64,000 bases of DNA, taken from the NCBI GenBank assembly GCA_958295495.1, contig OY282352.1, positions 4,658,049 to 4,722,048 on the forward strand. Reading direction: 5' to 3'. Within the stretch, counting starts at the first letter, position 1. Each line of letters begins with the position of its first letter. A program made the position numbers and the translations under genes. The notes beneath the pieces were generated by a model that worked only from the letters and a program-made list of their open reading frames with translations, searched no databases and was not told the origin of the DNA. The DNA comes from an uncultured Latescibacterota bacterium (lineage in GTDB: Bacteria; Latescibacterota; UBA2968; UBA8231). Positions 31,428-40,832 of this stretch are shown here, in pieces.

Positions 31428-33719
31428 TCACCGGCGTCCTCCTCTGCGAGGCCCCTGCTTGCTATTCCGGCCGGATGTTTTCTTAGACTGCCGGGGTTCG
31501 GCCCACCTGAACGCCATTTCTCTCTCTTTCACAGAGGCGACCGTCAGGGTGACGGACTGGCCCGGCTTGGCGTTGGCGGGCGCGTTTTCTTTGTCCTGTA
31601 TCGGACCTTCCAGCCCGCTATCTAAGTGCTTGGCCTTCCAGCCGCCTCTCTTTGTCTTCTCCTCCAAGAGTTCGGCTTGGACGCGCTCATTCGCTTTTGG
31701 GAGGTCGGTACTCGGGTTGGACTGTGGTTTGGCTTCGTGCTGGCCTATATTCGCTCCTTTCTTAACGCGCTGCTTCAGCTCTGTCTCAAGAAAACTCAGC
31801 AGTTCATCCAGCATTCTCTTGCTTTCATTGAGGCTCGGCAGCCAATGTGCCGGGAAAGCAGTTGCACGGATAATCAGCTTGCCGCTGTCTGATTTCGCTA
31901 AATGATAGTGGATCGGAGCAGCGTGACGTTTTCCCTTTTTTGCAGATAACTCCTTTGGTGGCTTATGAGTATCGCGGCTCTGATGGTGCATCGGACGGTC
32001 CATCGGACCATGTATCTGCCGTGGCAGGCCGAGTGCTGTTTTTCTTTCGTTATGTGCATACTTCTGGGCGAAACCTTGTGCCGCATACCCAAGCTGGTCG
32101 AGTGCTGTCCAGGGGTTTTTCCAAGGCGTTTCAATCTCGAGGGTTTTTATTTTCTCGAGCGCGGGCGAGCACGTCTCGTCGGCTTGGTCGAGAAGCTGAC
32201 ACTTCTGCCTGAAGGCTTGGGCGCGATCTCGGCAGTTCTCCACGCTGGCAATGCCCTCGACCTCAATGTCCGCAAAGGACCCAAAGCCCTTGCGTCCCTT
32301 TGATCCGACGCCGCCGAAGCGGCACAGCAGCCAGAGGCTGGCCACCGCCTGAATGAGTATGTCGTCAGGCGCGATCTCCGTTGCTGGTACATTGCCATCG
32401 GGCAGAAACCAGCCGCGCCGAGCGTCAATGCGGATAGACCACTGCGTCCCTGCCGGTCGATACCAGTGCTTCCTACCTCCCTTGTGATCATCCATGCCGT
32501 AGGAGGCGTAGAAAAGTCCTTGGGTCGTCTTCTTGTTCGGAGGATTCTGAAGATCGTTTTGATTCTTAAATTCGGGTTTTGGCTGGAACTTTTCCTTGTA
32601 GTCGTACAGCTCTGGCGATCCGTCTTTTACCACCACCGCAATCCTCACCGGGCTACCTGACTTCGCATCGCCCCAGACCGCGGTTTCCAGCCGCTTGAGC
32701 GAATCCCGGTCGAGGTGGCCGGCGTGCATGGTGCGCCACCACCAGCGCAGCAGGCCGCGCAAAGTGGCCGGGCGCAGGTCGCAGTCCTCTTCCTGTTGGG
32801 AGGCTCCGGCGAGAAAGGCAGGCGATGCCAGTCGCAGTTCGTAGGTCGCGCTGGTTAGCGTCTTAGGGATTGGTGCTTCCCCTTTGACAGGCTTGAAGCG
32901 TCCGTAGCCCGCTGCGGTCTTGGCACCAGCACCCTCAGTGGTCAGCGCGTCTGTTAGCCAGCCTTTTGCCAAGTCGAGCAGGCCATCGTCGGTAGGTGTG
33001 CGATCCGACAGGGCGAACTCGAACTCCTCGCCCGGGCCGATGGCGAGAAAATAGACCAGAATCGGGGCTTCCCAGTCGCCGGGGTCGTCTTGGCCGTCGT
33101 AGTACTTGGGATGATGGTTGTTGACGACATCGAGGATTAGTCCGGGCCAGCGGACCGGCCAAGCGTCGTGGAACACCAGCCGTCCGGCCGCGGCACCTTT
33201 CGGTGCTTCTATTGCGCTTGGCCGCCAGCCTTTCTTATGACGCTCCGACTGAGGGCCCCAGCCGAACGCTTCTTCAATTTTCCGCCATGCCTTCTCTTTA
33301 TCGGGCTGGCCCGCGGCCCACACTGTCTCGGCCCAAGAACGGACCAGACCCTTGATGCCGCTACCCGGCAAATACACAAAGCCGTACACCGGATGCAGGG
33401 CGATGCCGGCGTTTTCCAGCGCGCCCGACCGCGACAGGTGCAGGGTCAGTGACCCCCGCGTGGTCATCCGCAGCCGTCGTGCGTTGAGCGATTTGAGCGC
33501 GTTATCGCGTTGGGCGAGGAGGCTTTCGAGCAACTGCTTGTCTTGAAACGTCCGAGTGACATCGATCAGCGCGGATTTCTGATTCTCCATATTGCCGTCC
33601 CCGACGGGCGATAACTTGTCGAGTTGGAGGCCGGGATGGCGGCGTTCAAATTGCACCCTGTCCACAAACTGGCTCGTGGATTGAGGTAGGTTCAGTTTTG
33701 CAACGTTCTCAGCCGGCAT
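31428..33719 (-). CDS. Cmr6-Cmr1 fusion RAMP protein of type III-B effector
   Basis: A 763-residue protein from ATG 33719 (GGAGAGG upstream, inside the end of cmr5). Residues about 85-290 form a Cmr6-like RAMP: LHPVYGFVYLPGSGIKGLVR, RLVFHDAWP, LILDVVNNHHPKYY, and the loop GAGAKTAAGYGRF. Residues about 292-560 form a Cmr1-like RAMP: TYELRLASPAFLAGASQQEE, LRPATLRGLLRWWWRTMHAG, and the glycine loop FGGVGSKGRKGFGSF. The last ~200 residues are a Lys/Arg-rich extension ending in a short beta segment (SVTLTVASVKEREMAFRW). Cmr6 and Cmr1 normally are separate proteins. Both cap the 3' end of the crRNA in the complex, which fits a fusion. Confidence 0.85.
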   Translation of the reverse strand: MPAENVAKLNLPQSTSQFVDRVQFERRHPGLQLDKLSPVGDGNMENQKSALIDVTRTFQDKQLLESLLAQRDNALKSLNARRLRMTTRGSLTLHLSRSGALENAGIALHPVYGFVYLPGSGIKGLVRSWAETVWAAGQPDKEKAWRKIEEAFGWGPQSERHKKGWRPSAIEAPKGAAAGRLVFHDAWPVRWPGLILDVVNNHHPKYYDGQDDPGDWEAPILVYFLAIGPGEEFEFALSDRTPTDDGLLDLAKGWLTDALTTEGAGAKTAAGYGRFKPVKGEAPIPKTLTSATYELRLASPAFLAGASQQEEDCDLRPATLRGLLRWWWRTMHAGHLDRDSLKRLETAVWGDAKSGSPVRIAVVVKDGSPELYDYKEKFQPKPEFKNQNDLQNPPNKKTTQGLFYASYGMDDHKGGRKHWYRPAGTQWSIRIDARRGWFLPDGNVPATEIAPDDILIQAVASLWLLCRFGGVGSKGRKGFGSFADIEVEGIASVENCRDRAQAFRQKCQLLDQADETCSPALEKIKTLEIETPWKNPWTALDQLGYAAQGFAQKYAHNERKTALGLPRQIHGPMDRPMHHQSRDTHKPPKELSAKKGKRHAAPIHYHLAKSDSGKLIIRATAFPAHWLPSLNESKRMLDELLSFLETELKQRVKKGANIGQHEAKPQSNPSTDLPKANERVQAELLEEKTKRGGWKAKHLDSGLEGPIQDKENAPANAKPGQSVTLTVASVKEREMAFRWAEPRQSKKTSGRNSKQGPRRGGRR

Positions 33720-34149
33720 TGTCTGATTCCTCTCCTGTTCCGAGTTCGGCTTCACTGAACCGCGTCAGCCATTGCAAGTACAACAGAGCCTCCTCGGTGG
33801 CGCGGCGGAGCAGGTCGGCATTGCCGTTGATGATGGCTTGGATTAGGGCGCGGTGTTCGTCGGTATCTGGCGAATGAGACCCTAAGCGGCGCTCGTCGAG
33901 AATCCATTTGCCGAGTTGGACTAGCAGGAGGCGGCGAGCGGCTCCGCCTTGGTCTTTTTCTTTGGCCTTTGCGCTGAGGAAGGCAAGAGCCTGCCCGAGT
34001 CCGGCAGTCTTGATTCGCATGGGCAGCCGCTTGGTCTCGCGGGGGAAGGTTTTCTCTTTGTCTTCCGAGTTGAGCTTGAGAGCTTGCTCCACGGCCTGCC
34101 AAGCGTGTTGGGCGCGGAGTTGGTCAAGGGTGGGGCGATCGTGGCTCAT
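33709..34149 (-). CDS. cmr5: Cmr5 small subunit of type III-B effector
   Basis: A 146-residue helical protein: TLDQLRAQHAWQAVEQALKL, MRIKTAGLGQALAFLSAKAK, RLLLVQLGKWILDER and ALIQAIINGNADLLRRATEE then ALLYLQWLTRFSEAEL, all typical of Cmr5. The ATG at 34149 overlaps the cmr4 stop (ATGA). It forms the inner minor filament of the Cmr complex that holds target RNA. Confidence 0.88.
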   Translation of the reverse strand: MSHDRPTLDQLRAQHAWQAVEQALKLNSEDKEKTFPRETKRLPMRIKTAGLGQALAFLSAKAKEKDQGGAARRLLLVQLGKWILDERRLGSHSPDTDEHRALIQAIINGNADLLRRATEEALLYLQWLTRFSEAELGTGEESDNAG

Positions 34150-35024
34150 GGGGAGTCCTTCCCGTCGTCGAAGCGGACCGCGCAGAATCCCTTGCCGACC
34201 GTCTCGCCGCCGCCGATTTGCAGCGTTTGGGGCGCGTGGTCGCGCAGCCATTGCAAGATGTCGGCGGCGCTGGAAAGCTGCGAGTTGGAGAGGCGGCTGT
34301 CGCGGCACAGCACTAGCGAGTAAAACAGGGTCTCCGCTGGCAGATATTCCTCGTAGAAAAGTGCTCCCTTGCGGACGGTCTTGCGCTCGGCGTCGAGCCC
34401 GACCCGGGCGACGACCTCAGTGGCGTTGCGGACGAAATGGGTGAAATCGTCGTCGTGTAAAATGGCCAGATGGGAGCGCAGCCTGTCCGCCGTGCCCGCG
34501 TCCTGCACGGCATGATTCGCAATCCAGTCGGCGATCTCGACGTTGCTGTCAGAGCGACAGAACTCGAACTCCTCCAGCATTAGGCGGCCGTCGTGTGCAA
34601 TGAGCGGACTTTGGTCGGGACAGGCGGCTTGGTTTTTTTCAACAGTAGGGACCGCAGGGAAATGGCCGCCGATAAGCCCAAGATCGCGTTTGAGGCGAGT
34701 CAGCACAGCCCGACACGTTACCCAAGCGAACACACCGGTGAGCGACCGCACCGGAAAAGCGAGAATGCGCGCATCCGAAAAGGCGACCGCACCGGCGTGG
34801 TCGGAAGCATTGCCGGTCTCTGACCCGAAGGCCGCGAGGACATTCGGGGCATCCTTCTGTTTGCACTCGGCCCGCATGACGCCCTTGAGCGACGAGCCGG
34901 GTATCAGGGGCCAATCAGTATGGCGCTCGCGCTGCACCGGCAGATCGACCACGCCCAAGGCCGTGCCGCTGCCGGGATGGAGTCCGGTCAGGGCGTGAAT
35001 AAACAACAGCGATTTATCAGACAT
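34146..35024 (-). CDS. cmr4: Cmr4 backbone subunit and target-RNA nuclease
   Basis: A 292-residue RAMP. LFIHALTGLHPGSGTALGVV and DLPVQRERHTDWPLIPGSSL then KGVMRAE are Cmr4 hallmarks. Asp 27 (VVDLPVQRE) is the residue expected to cut target RNA at 6-nt intervals, so RNA cleavage should be intact. The C-terminus has the glycine loop LQIGGGETVGKGF. It repeats along the crRNA as the major filament. It overlaps cmr3 by 8 bases and cmr5 by 4. Confidence 0.92.
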   Translation of the reverse strand: MSDKSLLFIHALTGLHPGSGTALGVVDLPVQRERHTDWPLIPGSSLKGVMRAECKQKDAPNVLAAFGSETGNASDHAGAVAFSDARILAFPVRSLTGVFAWVTCRAVLTRLKRDLGLIGGHFPAVPTVEKNQAACPDQSPLIAHDGRLMLEEFEFCRSDSNVEIADWIANHAVQDAGTADRLRSHLAILHDDDFTHFVRNATEVVARVGLDAERKTVRKGALFYEEYLPAETLFYSLVLCRDSRLSNSQLSSAADILQWLRDHAPQTLQIGGGETVGKGFCAVRFDDGKDSP

Positions 35025-36090
35025 AACTCCAGTTTCCCTCCAGAAAGCATCCCCAGCCGACGCTCGCGTCTTCGTCGGCGACTAATTCGTCTGGGACTTG
35101 GGCGTTTGGTGGCAAAAAATAGACCGATCCGGCCGGGACCATGAAGCGGTTGGGCTTGGGGCCGCCTTTGGCCAAGTCCCAGCCGGAGACCGGCTGCCCG
35201 GCACCAACGGCCGCGGCTACCGGATTGAGTGCCGCCGGCTTCCAGCCATTGAACCAAGCTGGCGTGGTCAGCAGCACTAGCCGGCCTTTGTTGGGCACGG
35301 GCGGAACACACGTCCAGTCCGCGCTCTGTTGGGCGGCGCAGCCGACGACGTGCCGGCCTTCGCCGCCCAAACGCATCAGCACGGATGCGGCTTTAAGTGG
35401 GGCCAGCGCCGCCGCCGGGCCGCTTATCTCGGCGTACAAGCCGGCTTTAGGTTTGAGTGCCAGCATTCGGATGCTGTAGATGAGACCTTCGGCCGCGGTG
35501 TTGCTGTCCGGGTTGACGCCGATGCCGGTGCGGTCGTCGAAATCGTACAAGTCGCTTGTCGGCACCAGATCGCACGGCTCGGGCGTGCCGCCTTCGAGGA
35601 AGCAGCGCCAACCCGATGGCTTGAGGAAGCCATCGGCGGCCTCCACGGTTTCCCGGCCGCGCCGCCACAACGGCCGCATCCCCGGCACTTGGGGCGGCCA
35701 ACCCGGCAGCGGCGATTTGAGCGGGTCGAGCCGCACGAGCTTTCCGGTTTTCTTTTCCCCTTTGAGGCTGGCCGGCGTCGGCACTAGTACCTCGCCATCC
35801 AAGGTGAACCAAGGGCCGCGTACCTGCACCGAGGCTACGGCCGCAACCTCCGGGCCAAACTCGGTCAGAGCTTCGGCAAAGGACGCTCCGTTTTTCATCA
35901 GTTTTCCCAGCCGGACGAAATCCACCCCATGCCGCTCCAGCAGCAGACTACGTATAGCGCCGGCCAGCGTTTGCGGTACGGGCAGGCCGGACACCCCCCG
36001 GCTGGCCGCCTCGAACGGTCGCGCATTGCGGAAGAAAAGGCCGTCAACCGGCTCAATCGCTAGCTGGAGTAGGGTATTACCGTCCCTCAT
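35017..36090 (-). CDS. cmr3: Cmr3 crRNA 5'-tag-binding subunit
   Basis: A 357-residue RAMP of the Cmr3 family. The N-terminus LLQLAIEPVDGLFFRNARPF is the signature, followed by PVPQTLAGAIRSLLLERHG. A central domain has FLKPSGWRCFLEGGTP, and a C-terminal strand pair has VVGCAAQQ and VPAGSVYFLPPNA. Cmr3 contacts Cas10/Cmr2 and the 8-nt crRNA tag. It overlaps both cmr2 and cmr4. Confidence 0.9.
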   Translation of the reverse strand: MRDGNTLLQLAIEPVDGLFFRNARPFEAASRGVSGLPVPQTLAGAIRSLLLERHGVDFVRLGKLMKNGASFAEALTEFGPEVAAVASVQVRGPWFTLDGEVLVPTPASLKGEKKTGKLVRLDPLKSPLPGWPPQVPGMRPLWRRGRETVEAADGFLKPSGWRCFLEGGTPEPCDLVPTSDLYDFDDRTGIGVNPDSNTAAEGLIYSIRMLALKPKAGLYAEISGPAAALAPLKAASVLMRLGGEGRHVVGCAAQQSADWTCVPPVPNKGRLVLLTTPAWFNGWKPAALNPVAAAVGAGQPVSGWDLAKGGPKPNRFMVPAGSVYFLPPNAQVPDELVADEDASVGWGCFLEGNWSYV

Positions 36091-38665
36091 CGCGACCTCG
36101 TGCTACAAACGACGCCCCTTGGCACAACAGGGTAAATTCTTCGAGAAGCGCGACCGCCGGACGCTCGCGTCGTCGCCCTGCCTCAGAAAAAGCCCGCCAC
36201 CAGCGTTCCGCGTCTTCGCCTGAAGGACCAGTTGAACCAGATGCCGCGTCGTCTTCGGTCCGATCCACGAGGCGTCGTATCTCGGCGCTAACAGCCGCGT
36301 CGGGAATGTTGCTCCCCTGCAAGGTCGGCAGTTCTTGGCGCAGGCGATAGGTCCAGCGGTCGGTCGCCCCACCGGCGAAGAGGGCAACCATCTCTTGGAA
36401 CCACGGCGCATGTTCCCACGACAGACCAGCCTCGGAGTGCTCGCCGGAACGGCGCATAAAGCAGAGTGCAAGCTGATTCTTGCCGTTTTTCTTGGCGGCT
36501 TTTTCCGCGTCGCGGGCCGCTTGGAGTGCCAAGCGCAAATCCGCCTTGTAGTGTACAAAGGCAATGCCGGCCGATAGGGTGGCCTTCGTGCCCATGGTCA
36601 GTAGTTGGTGTCCGTCTCGCTCCACATAGCCGGGCGGGCCACCGTCCTCGCCGCGGAAGGCGCGGCACAACGCCGCTGCACAAGCGACCGCCCGGCGCGC
36701 CGGCAGCAGTGCCAAGACATCGTCGCCGCCTGAGTAAATCATCGTGCCCTTGTCGTTCTCTACAATGCCGGGGGCGATGTGGCTGGCAAAGTTGTTGAGG
36801 GCCTCGCTGATTGAGGCGTGCAGGGCCGGGCCGACCGGGCGCTTTGCCGCAAGGCCGGCCGTGGCCTTGTCGCCAAGCTGCTCGTAGTAATCGACCATTT
36901 TCGGGTGCAGGACCTCGCGCACCTTGGGCGCATAATCGCCCTTGAGCCACTGGCCCATGTCGTCCGCGTCCATCGCCAGGATCGCGTAGTAGAGGGGCGG
37001 TGGATTGTTTTTCCGTGCCGCCTTGAGCTGCTCCCAAACGCCATTCGGCGGAGGTTTGTCGCCGTCCTCCACCTCGTTTTGGTGTTTTTGATGAAGCCAG
37101 CGGCCGTTCCAGTCCTTGTGTTCCTTTCTCACCTTATCCGGGTCAATCGCCACCTCGTCCAACCATTTCGCGGCCGCCACGGTCGCCGTGTCGGGGAAGC
37201 GCAGGTCGGCGTCATGTTTGAGAGCCAGTTCACGGGCGAGGGTCGCCGGGGCGGCAAACCGCTTGCACAGCGCGACCGCGGAAAAGCGGTCTTGGTCGCG
37301 CAGGCGGACGCCTTTTATAGAGACTTTGTCCCAAAGGCCGGCCAGTCCCATCTGCTCGTAGGAGCCGAGTAGGCTGCACTTGGGCAGAGAGGGTGTTTCG
37401 ACCTCAATAGTCGGCACGTGGCGGATAGATCGCCGGGCTTCCATCAGCCGCGCCGATGCTTCGAGTTGGGCTTGCCAGCGGCCGGCTGAACGCTGATGGT
37501 AGCCCGGACGCTCGTTCGGCGGAATCGCGTCGGCTAGTCCGCGCACCTTGGCGGCCTCCGGCCACGCGCCATCGAACGAGTCTGCGCCGCCGAGCAGGTT
37601 GGCTAAGGTGTTGTCGTCGTCGTCTAGGTCTTGCTCGGGCAGGGTAGTCGTCCTCACCTCGAAAAAGCTCTCAATCTGCTCCTGCCAGCGACGCGCCCAA
37701 TCGGGAGCAATGGCCGATAGCTTGGAGTCAAGACAGGTACGCACATCGTCCGCCAAGCGACGCCAAGCTGCTTGGACCGCCTCTTCGCAGGCGGCTGACA
37801 GGGCGCGGGCCTCCGCGCCGTTTAGACCCCACGGCACGAGCGCGACAAAGCGGTTGGGGATGGATGGTGCTTGGCGCGATTTCTTCGACGGAAGCGGCAC
37901 CACCTTCTCCAAGCCGTTCTTCTGGGCGTGCAGCCACAGGTCCATCAAGGGATTGCCGCGCAGGGCTGGATAGACGAGTGCAGTCGGGCCGAGTTTGTCG
38001 AGCACCGGGCCGATGCCTTGGAACGTCAGCCACGACAGAATGGCGCTGCCCGTCCAAAGGTCGCGCACGCTGCGGGCCGCTTCGATGAAGGTCTGCACCG
38101 GGCCGAGCGAGAGCGATAGGTACGCATAGCCGTGCGTTCCTTTACTGGCCCAGAGGCCGCTTGTGATGTCTGCGTGCTGGATTAGGGTATGGTCGGGTAC
38201 GCGGGTATCGGCCGGCAGCCGAGCGATCTGTGGGTCGAGCCGTTCGGGCAGCAGCCGCCAGAGCGCGAGGAAGCGCGTGCGCGGGTCGTCGGGCAGACCG
38301 GCGACGATGCGGTCAATCACCTCTGCCACGCGGTTCTCGTCGGGGGCCAGCCCCTCCAGCACGTCCGCTTGTGCGCTGACCGGGTGCCGCACTTCGATCC
38401 GCCCGTCTTCCGGGCCGACGGCGCGCGCTCCGCTCTGGCCTGCGCTCGGCATGGGGATGCGCTCGGCGATGGCAGCGAGTTGATCCGCTAGCTGAGCCAA
38501 ATACTCGACCTCATCGCGGGTTGCGTCCCAGCCGCGAGCGCGGGAAGCGTAGCGGGCGGCGCGGGCCTCGTGGCCGCGTATGTCTAGGGCCTTGTCGACT
38601 GGGTCGTGGAGATAGACCAGCAACAATTGCTCGTAGTCGGTGTGTATGGTGTCTGCTTGGGTCAT
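36077..38665 (-). CDS. cmr2: Cas10/Cmr2, type III-B signalling subunit
   Basis: An 862-residue Cas10. The N-terminus has LVYLHDPVDKALDIRGHEAR with the Cmr2-type HD pair at residues 20-21. Palm 1 has a DADDMGQWLKGDY segment near 560. Palm 2 has IYSGGDDVLALLP near 643, an intact GGDD cyclase motif, so cyclic oligoadenylate production is expected when target RNA binds. A zinc-finger-like CSLLGS/ALCKRF region is weak. No CARF-domain effector to read such a signal is visible in this window. It is the first gene of the cmr operon. Confidence 0.92.
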   Translation of the reverse strand: MTQADTIHTDYEQLLLVYLHDPVDKALDIRGHEARAARYASRARGWDATRDEVEYLAQLADQLAAIAERIPMPSAGQSGARAVGPEDGRIEVRHPVSAQADVLEGLAPDENRVAEVIDRIVAGLPDDPRTRFLALWRLLPERLDPQIARLPADTRVPDHTLIQHADITSGLWASKGTHGYAYLSLSLGPVQTFIEAARSVRDLWTGSAILSWLTFQGIGPVLDKLGPTALVYPALRGNPLMDLWLHAQKNGLEKVVPLPSKKSRQAPSIPNRFVALVPWGLNGAEARALSAACEEAVQAAWRRLADDVRTCLDSKLSAIAPDWARRWQEQIESFFEVRTTTLPEQDLDDDDNTLANLLGGADSFDGAWPEAAKVRGLADAIPPNERPGYHQRSAGRWQAQLEASARLMEARRSIRHVPTIEVETPSLPKCSLLGSYEQMGLAGLWDKVSIKGVRLRDQDRFSAVALCKRFAAPATLARELALKHDADLRFPDTATVAAAKWLDEVAIDPDKVRKEHKDWNGRWLHQKHQNEVEDGDKPPPNGVWEQLKAARKNNPPPLYYAILAMDADDMGQWLKGDYAPKVREVLHPKMVDYYEQLGDKATAGLAAKRPVGPALHASISEALNNFASHIAPGIVENDKGTMIYSGGDDVLALLPARRAVACAAALCRAFRGEDGGPPGYVERDGHQLLTMGTKATLSAGIAFVHYKADLRLALQAARDAEKAAKKNGKNQLALCFMRRSGEHSEAGLSWEHAPWFQEMVALFAGGATDRWTYRLRQELPTLQGSNIPDAAVSAEIRRLVDRTEDDAASGSTGPSGEDAERWWRAFSEAGRRRERPAVALLEEFTLLCQGASFVARGRDEGR

Positions 38666-38701
38666 ACTATTATCTTGGGCATGGTTATCTTTAGCGTGCT
38701 A

Positions 38702-38731
38702 AATATCGACGAGAGTACAAAACAGCGTCAA
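38702..38731 (-). promoter_or_regulatory. Possible promoter of cmr operon
   Basis: On the minus strand TTGACG (38731-38726) and GATATT (38707-38702) are 18 bases apart, about 37 bases before the cmr2 start. The -35 box is good and the -10 box is moderate. Confidence 0.4.
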
Positions 38732-38751
38732 GCCTAAGCAAGAGGAGAAGA

Positions 38752-39099
38752 ATGCGTAAGCTGCGCGGGGTGGTCGTCTGCGCCGTGTTCGCCGGGGGAT
38801 GTGCGCTGATCTCTGCGCCGGCTACGTCCCCGGAACCCTCGCCCAAAGCCGCAGAGCTTTTGGCCGCCGGCGGCTATGTGGAGGCGCACCTGATGCGCCG
38901 CTTTGCCGAGGGTCGCTTGTTGGTGCGGTTGCCGGACGGGGCCGTCTGGTTACTCGACCCCAAAGAGCATTGTTCGTGGTGCTGGATCTACGTCGGTAAG
39001 ACGGTGTGGGTCAAGCTGGGCAAGCGCTCGGCCACGCTGCTCAACCCCAAGGGCGAGACAGCCGAGTGTTGGAACGGCGGGCCGATGAGCAAGTACTAA
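38752..39099 (+). CDS. Small lipoprotein, unknown function
   Basis: A 115-residue exported lipoprotein. The signal peptide ends FAGGC (Cys 17). The mature part has LPDGAVWLLDPKEHCSWCWI then YVGKTVWVK and ATLLNPKGETAECWN, with a Cys-x-x-Cys pair and another Cys. AGAGGAGAA precedes the start. Not recognised. It diverges from the cmr operon and converges with the deacylase gene after one base, so it is probably a lone gene unrelated to CRISPR. Confidence 0.7.
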   Translation: MRKLRGVVVCAVFAGGCALISAPATSPEPSPKAAELLAAGGYVEAHLMRRFAEGRLLVRLPDGAVWLLDPKEHCSWCWIYVGKTVWVKLGKRSATLLNPKGETAECWNGGPMSKY

Positions 39100-40668
39100 T
39101 CAGGCCCTGAACTTCAGGTAGCGGCCCGGCCAAGTCGGCCCCAAGTCTTCGACCGCGCCTCCGTTGCGGACGATGGGAACCCCGTTGACGAGGACGTGCT
39201 CGACGCCGACCGAGTACTGATGGGGGTCGGCGTAGGTGGCGCGATCGGCAACAGTCGCCGCGTCAAATACGACCAAGTCCGCGTAGAAACCTTCGGCGAT
39301 TTGCCCCCGTTGTGTCAGGCCAAACCGCGATGCCGGGTGGGCGCTCAGCTTGTACGCGGCGTCTTCGAGTGAGAAGAGCTTGTGGTCGCGCACACAAGGC
39401 CCCAACAGGCGCGCGGCCGATCCGTACAAACGCGGGTGAACCGCGCCGTCGGGGAAGTAAATCCCATCGCTGCCCATCATGTATTTGTCGTGCGATAGGA
39501 AGGGATGCACCAACGCGTCGTCGCCGTGGTGGAAGACGAGGAGGACCGCCAAGTTTTCCTCGATCAGCAGGTCGCACAGCGCGTCGGCCGGGGGGGCGCC
39601 GGCCTGTTGGACGTATTCGTCTAAGGTGCGGCCGATAAAGCCGGCGTTGTCCCGCCCGGGAAGCCAAGCGATGGTCATCTGGTCGAGGGGGTTGGCGTAG
39701 CGGTCGAGGACGCGGGCGAAGCGACGGCGAAGCGCAGGATCGTTGAGTTTGGGCAAGACGCCCAATGGACCGTCCTCCCACACCTCATAGGGCAACATGA
39801 AGTTGAGCATGGTCGAGCCGGGCAAGTAGGGATAGACGTCAAAACTGAAATCGACCTCGTGAACGGCGACTTGGTCCACGTACGACAGCAGTTCGTCGAT
39901 CTGCTGGGGCGAGGTGCCCTTGAAATGGGAAATGTGGACCGGGACGCCGGCGCGCCGACCGATTTCGACGGCTTCCTGCACCCCGGCGAGCGTGCCCTTT
40001 TTGTAGCGCACGTGGGTGGCGTAGAGGCCCTGTTGGGTTGCCATGGCAGTGCAGGCTTCGACGAGTTCGTCGGTGGTGGCAAAGCATTCGGCGATGTAGT
40101 CGAGGCCGGTCGAAAGGCCGACCGCGCCTTCGGCCATGCCGCGCTCGACCCCGGCGAGAATCTCTTCTGTCTGCACATCGTCGGGGACGCAGCGGCTCCA
40201 GCCGCAGGCCATGGCCCGCAGGTGGGCGTAGGGGAGGTGGGTGATGGTGTTTTGCGCGGTGCGGCCGTCGAGTAACTGCATGTAATCGGCGAGGCTCTCC
40301 CAGCCTGAGTAGTGGCTTTGCATCAGGCCGTTGAGGGCGCGCATGTAGTAGAGCCAGTGGACGCGGGTGGTGGCGTCAACCGGGGCGTAGGAGATGCCGT
40401 CGGCCATGAGGACTTCGGTGGTAAAGCCTTGGAGGGTCTTAGGGCGGAAGTTGGGCTGCTGCAAGAGCCAGCCGTCGGAGTGGTTGTGGACATCGACAAA
40501 GCCCGGGGCGACGATTTTGCCTCGGGCGTCGATGCTGTGCTGTGATTGGGTGTTGCCGAGGTCGCCGATGGCCGCGATGCGATCGGCGCGCAGGCCGACA
40601 TCCGCGGGATAGCGGGCGGTGCGGGTGCCGTCAATGATGGTGCCGTTGCGAATGAGCAGGTCGAACAA
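39100..40668 (-). CDS. N-acyl-D-amino-acid deacylase-like amidohydrolase
   Basis: A 522-residue metal-dependent amidohydrolase from a TTG at 40668 (GGAG 7 bases upstream, and the conserved LFDLLIRNGTIIDGT begins here). Metal and active-site segments are FVDVHNHSD (HxH), ECFATTDELVEA (Cys ligand), THVRYKKG, VHISHFKGT (His) and MMGSDGIYFP (catalytic Asp). The family releases D-amino acids or related amines from N-acyl derivatives; the exact substrate is uncertain. It diverges from the amidohydrolase gene at 40833, with no clear promoter in the 164 bases between. Confidence 0.87.
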   Translation of the reverse strand: MFDLLIRNGTIIDGTRTARYPADVGLRADRIAAIGDLGNTQSQHSIDARGKIVAPGFVDVHNHSDGWLLQQPNFRPKTLQGFTTEVLMADGISYAPVDATTRVHWLYYMRALNGLMQSHYSGWESLADYMQLLDGRTAQNTITHLPYAHLRAMACGWSRCVPDDVQTEEILAGVERGMAEGAVGLSTGLDYIAECFATTDELVEACTAMATQQGLYATHVRYKKGTLAGVQEAVEIGRRAGVPVHISHFKGTSPQQIDELLSYVDQVAVHEVDFSFDVYPYLPGSTMLNFMLPYEVWEDGPLGVLPKLNDPALRRRFARVLDRYANPLDQMTIAWLPGRDNAGFIGRTLDEYVQQAGAPPADALCDLLIEENLAVLLVFHHGDDALVHPFLSHDKYMMGSDGIYFPDGAVHPRLYGSAARLLGPCVRDHKLFSLEDAAYKLSAHPASRFGLTQRGQIAEGFYADLVVFDAATVADRATYADPHQYSVGVEHVLVNGVPIVRNGGAVEDLGPTWPGRYLKFRA

Positions 40669-40832
40669 GGGGTGGCTCCTGTGGTATGTGGAGTAGCGGC
40701 GAATGCGGGCAAATCTAGGCGGCAGTGGGCGGCCGAGCAAGCGCGGCATAGGGTGATTGAACAAGCCTTTCTGGACGCCCTCGGCCCTTTTTAGCATTTT
40801 ATCGCAATACCATTTCGCCGAAAGGATGCCCA

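Noticed and set aside
31186..31431. Alternative 81-codon frame from the GTG overlapping the cmr6-cmr1 stop
   Set aside because: Translation is rich in Ser, Arg and Trp with no structure; the overlapping 69-residue frame looks far more protein-like.
38752..39099. Small gene next to cas10 as a possible CRISPR effector
   Set aside because: It is a lipoprotein with signal peptide on the opposite strand and has no CARF or nuclease features.
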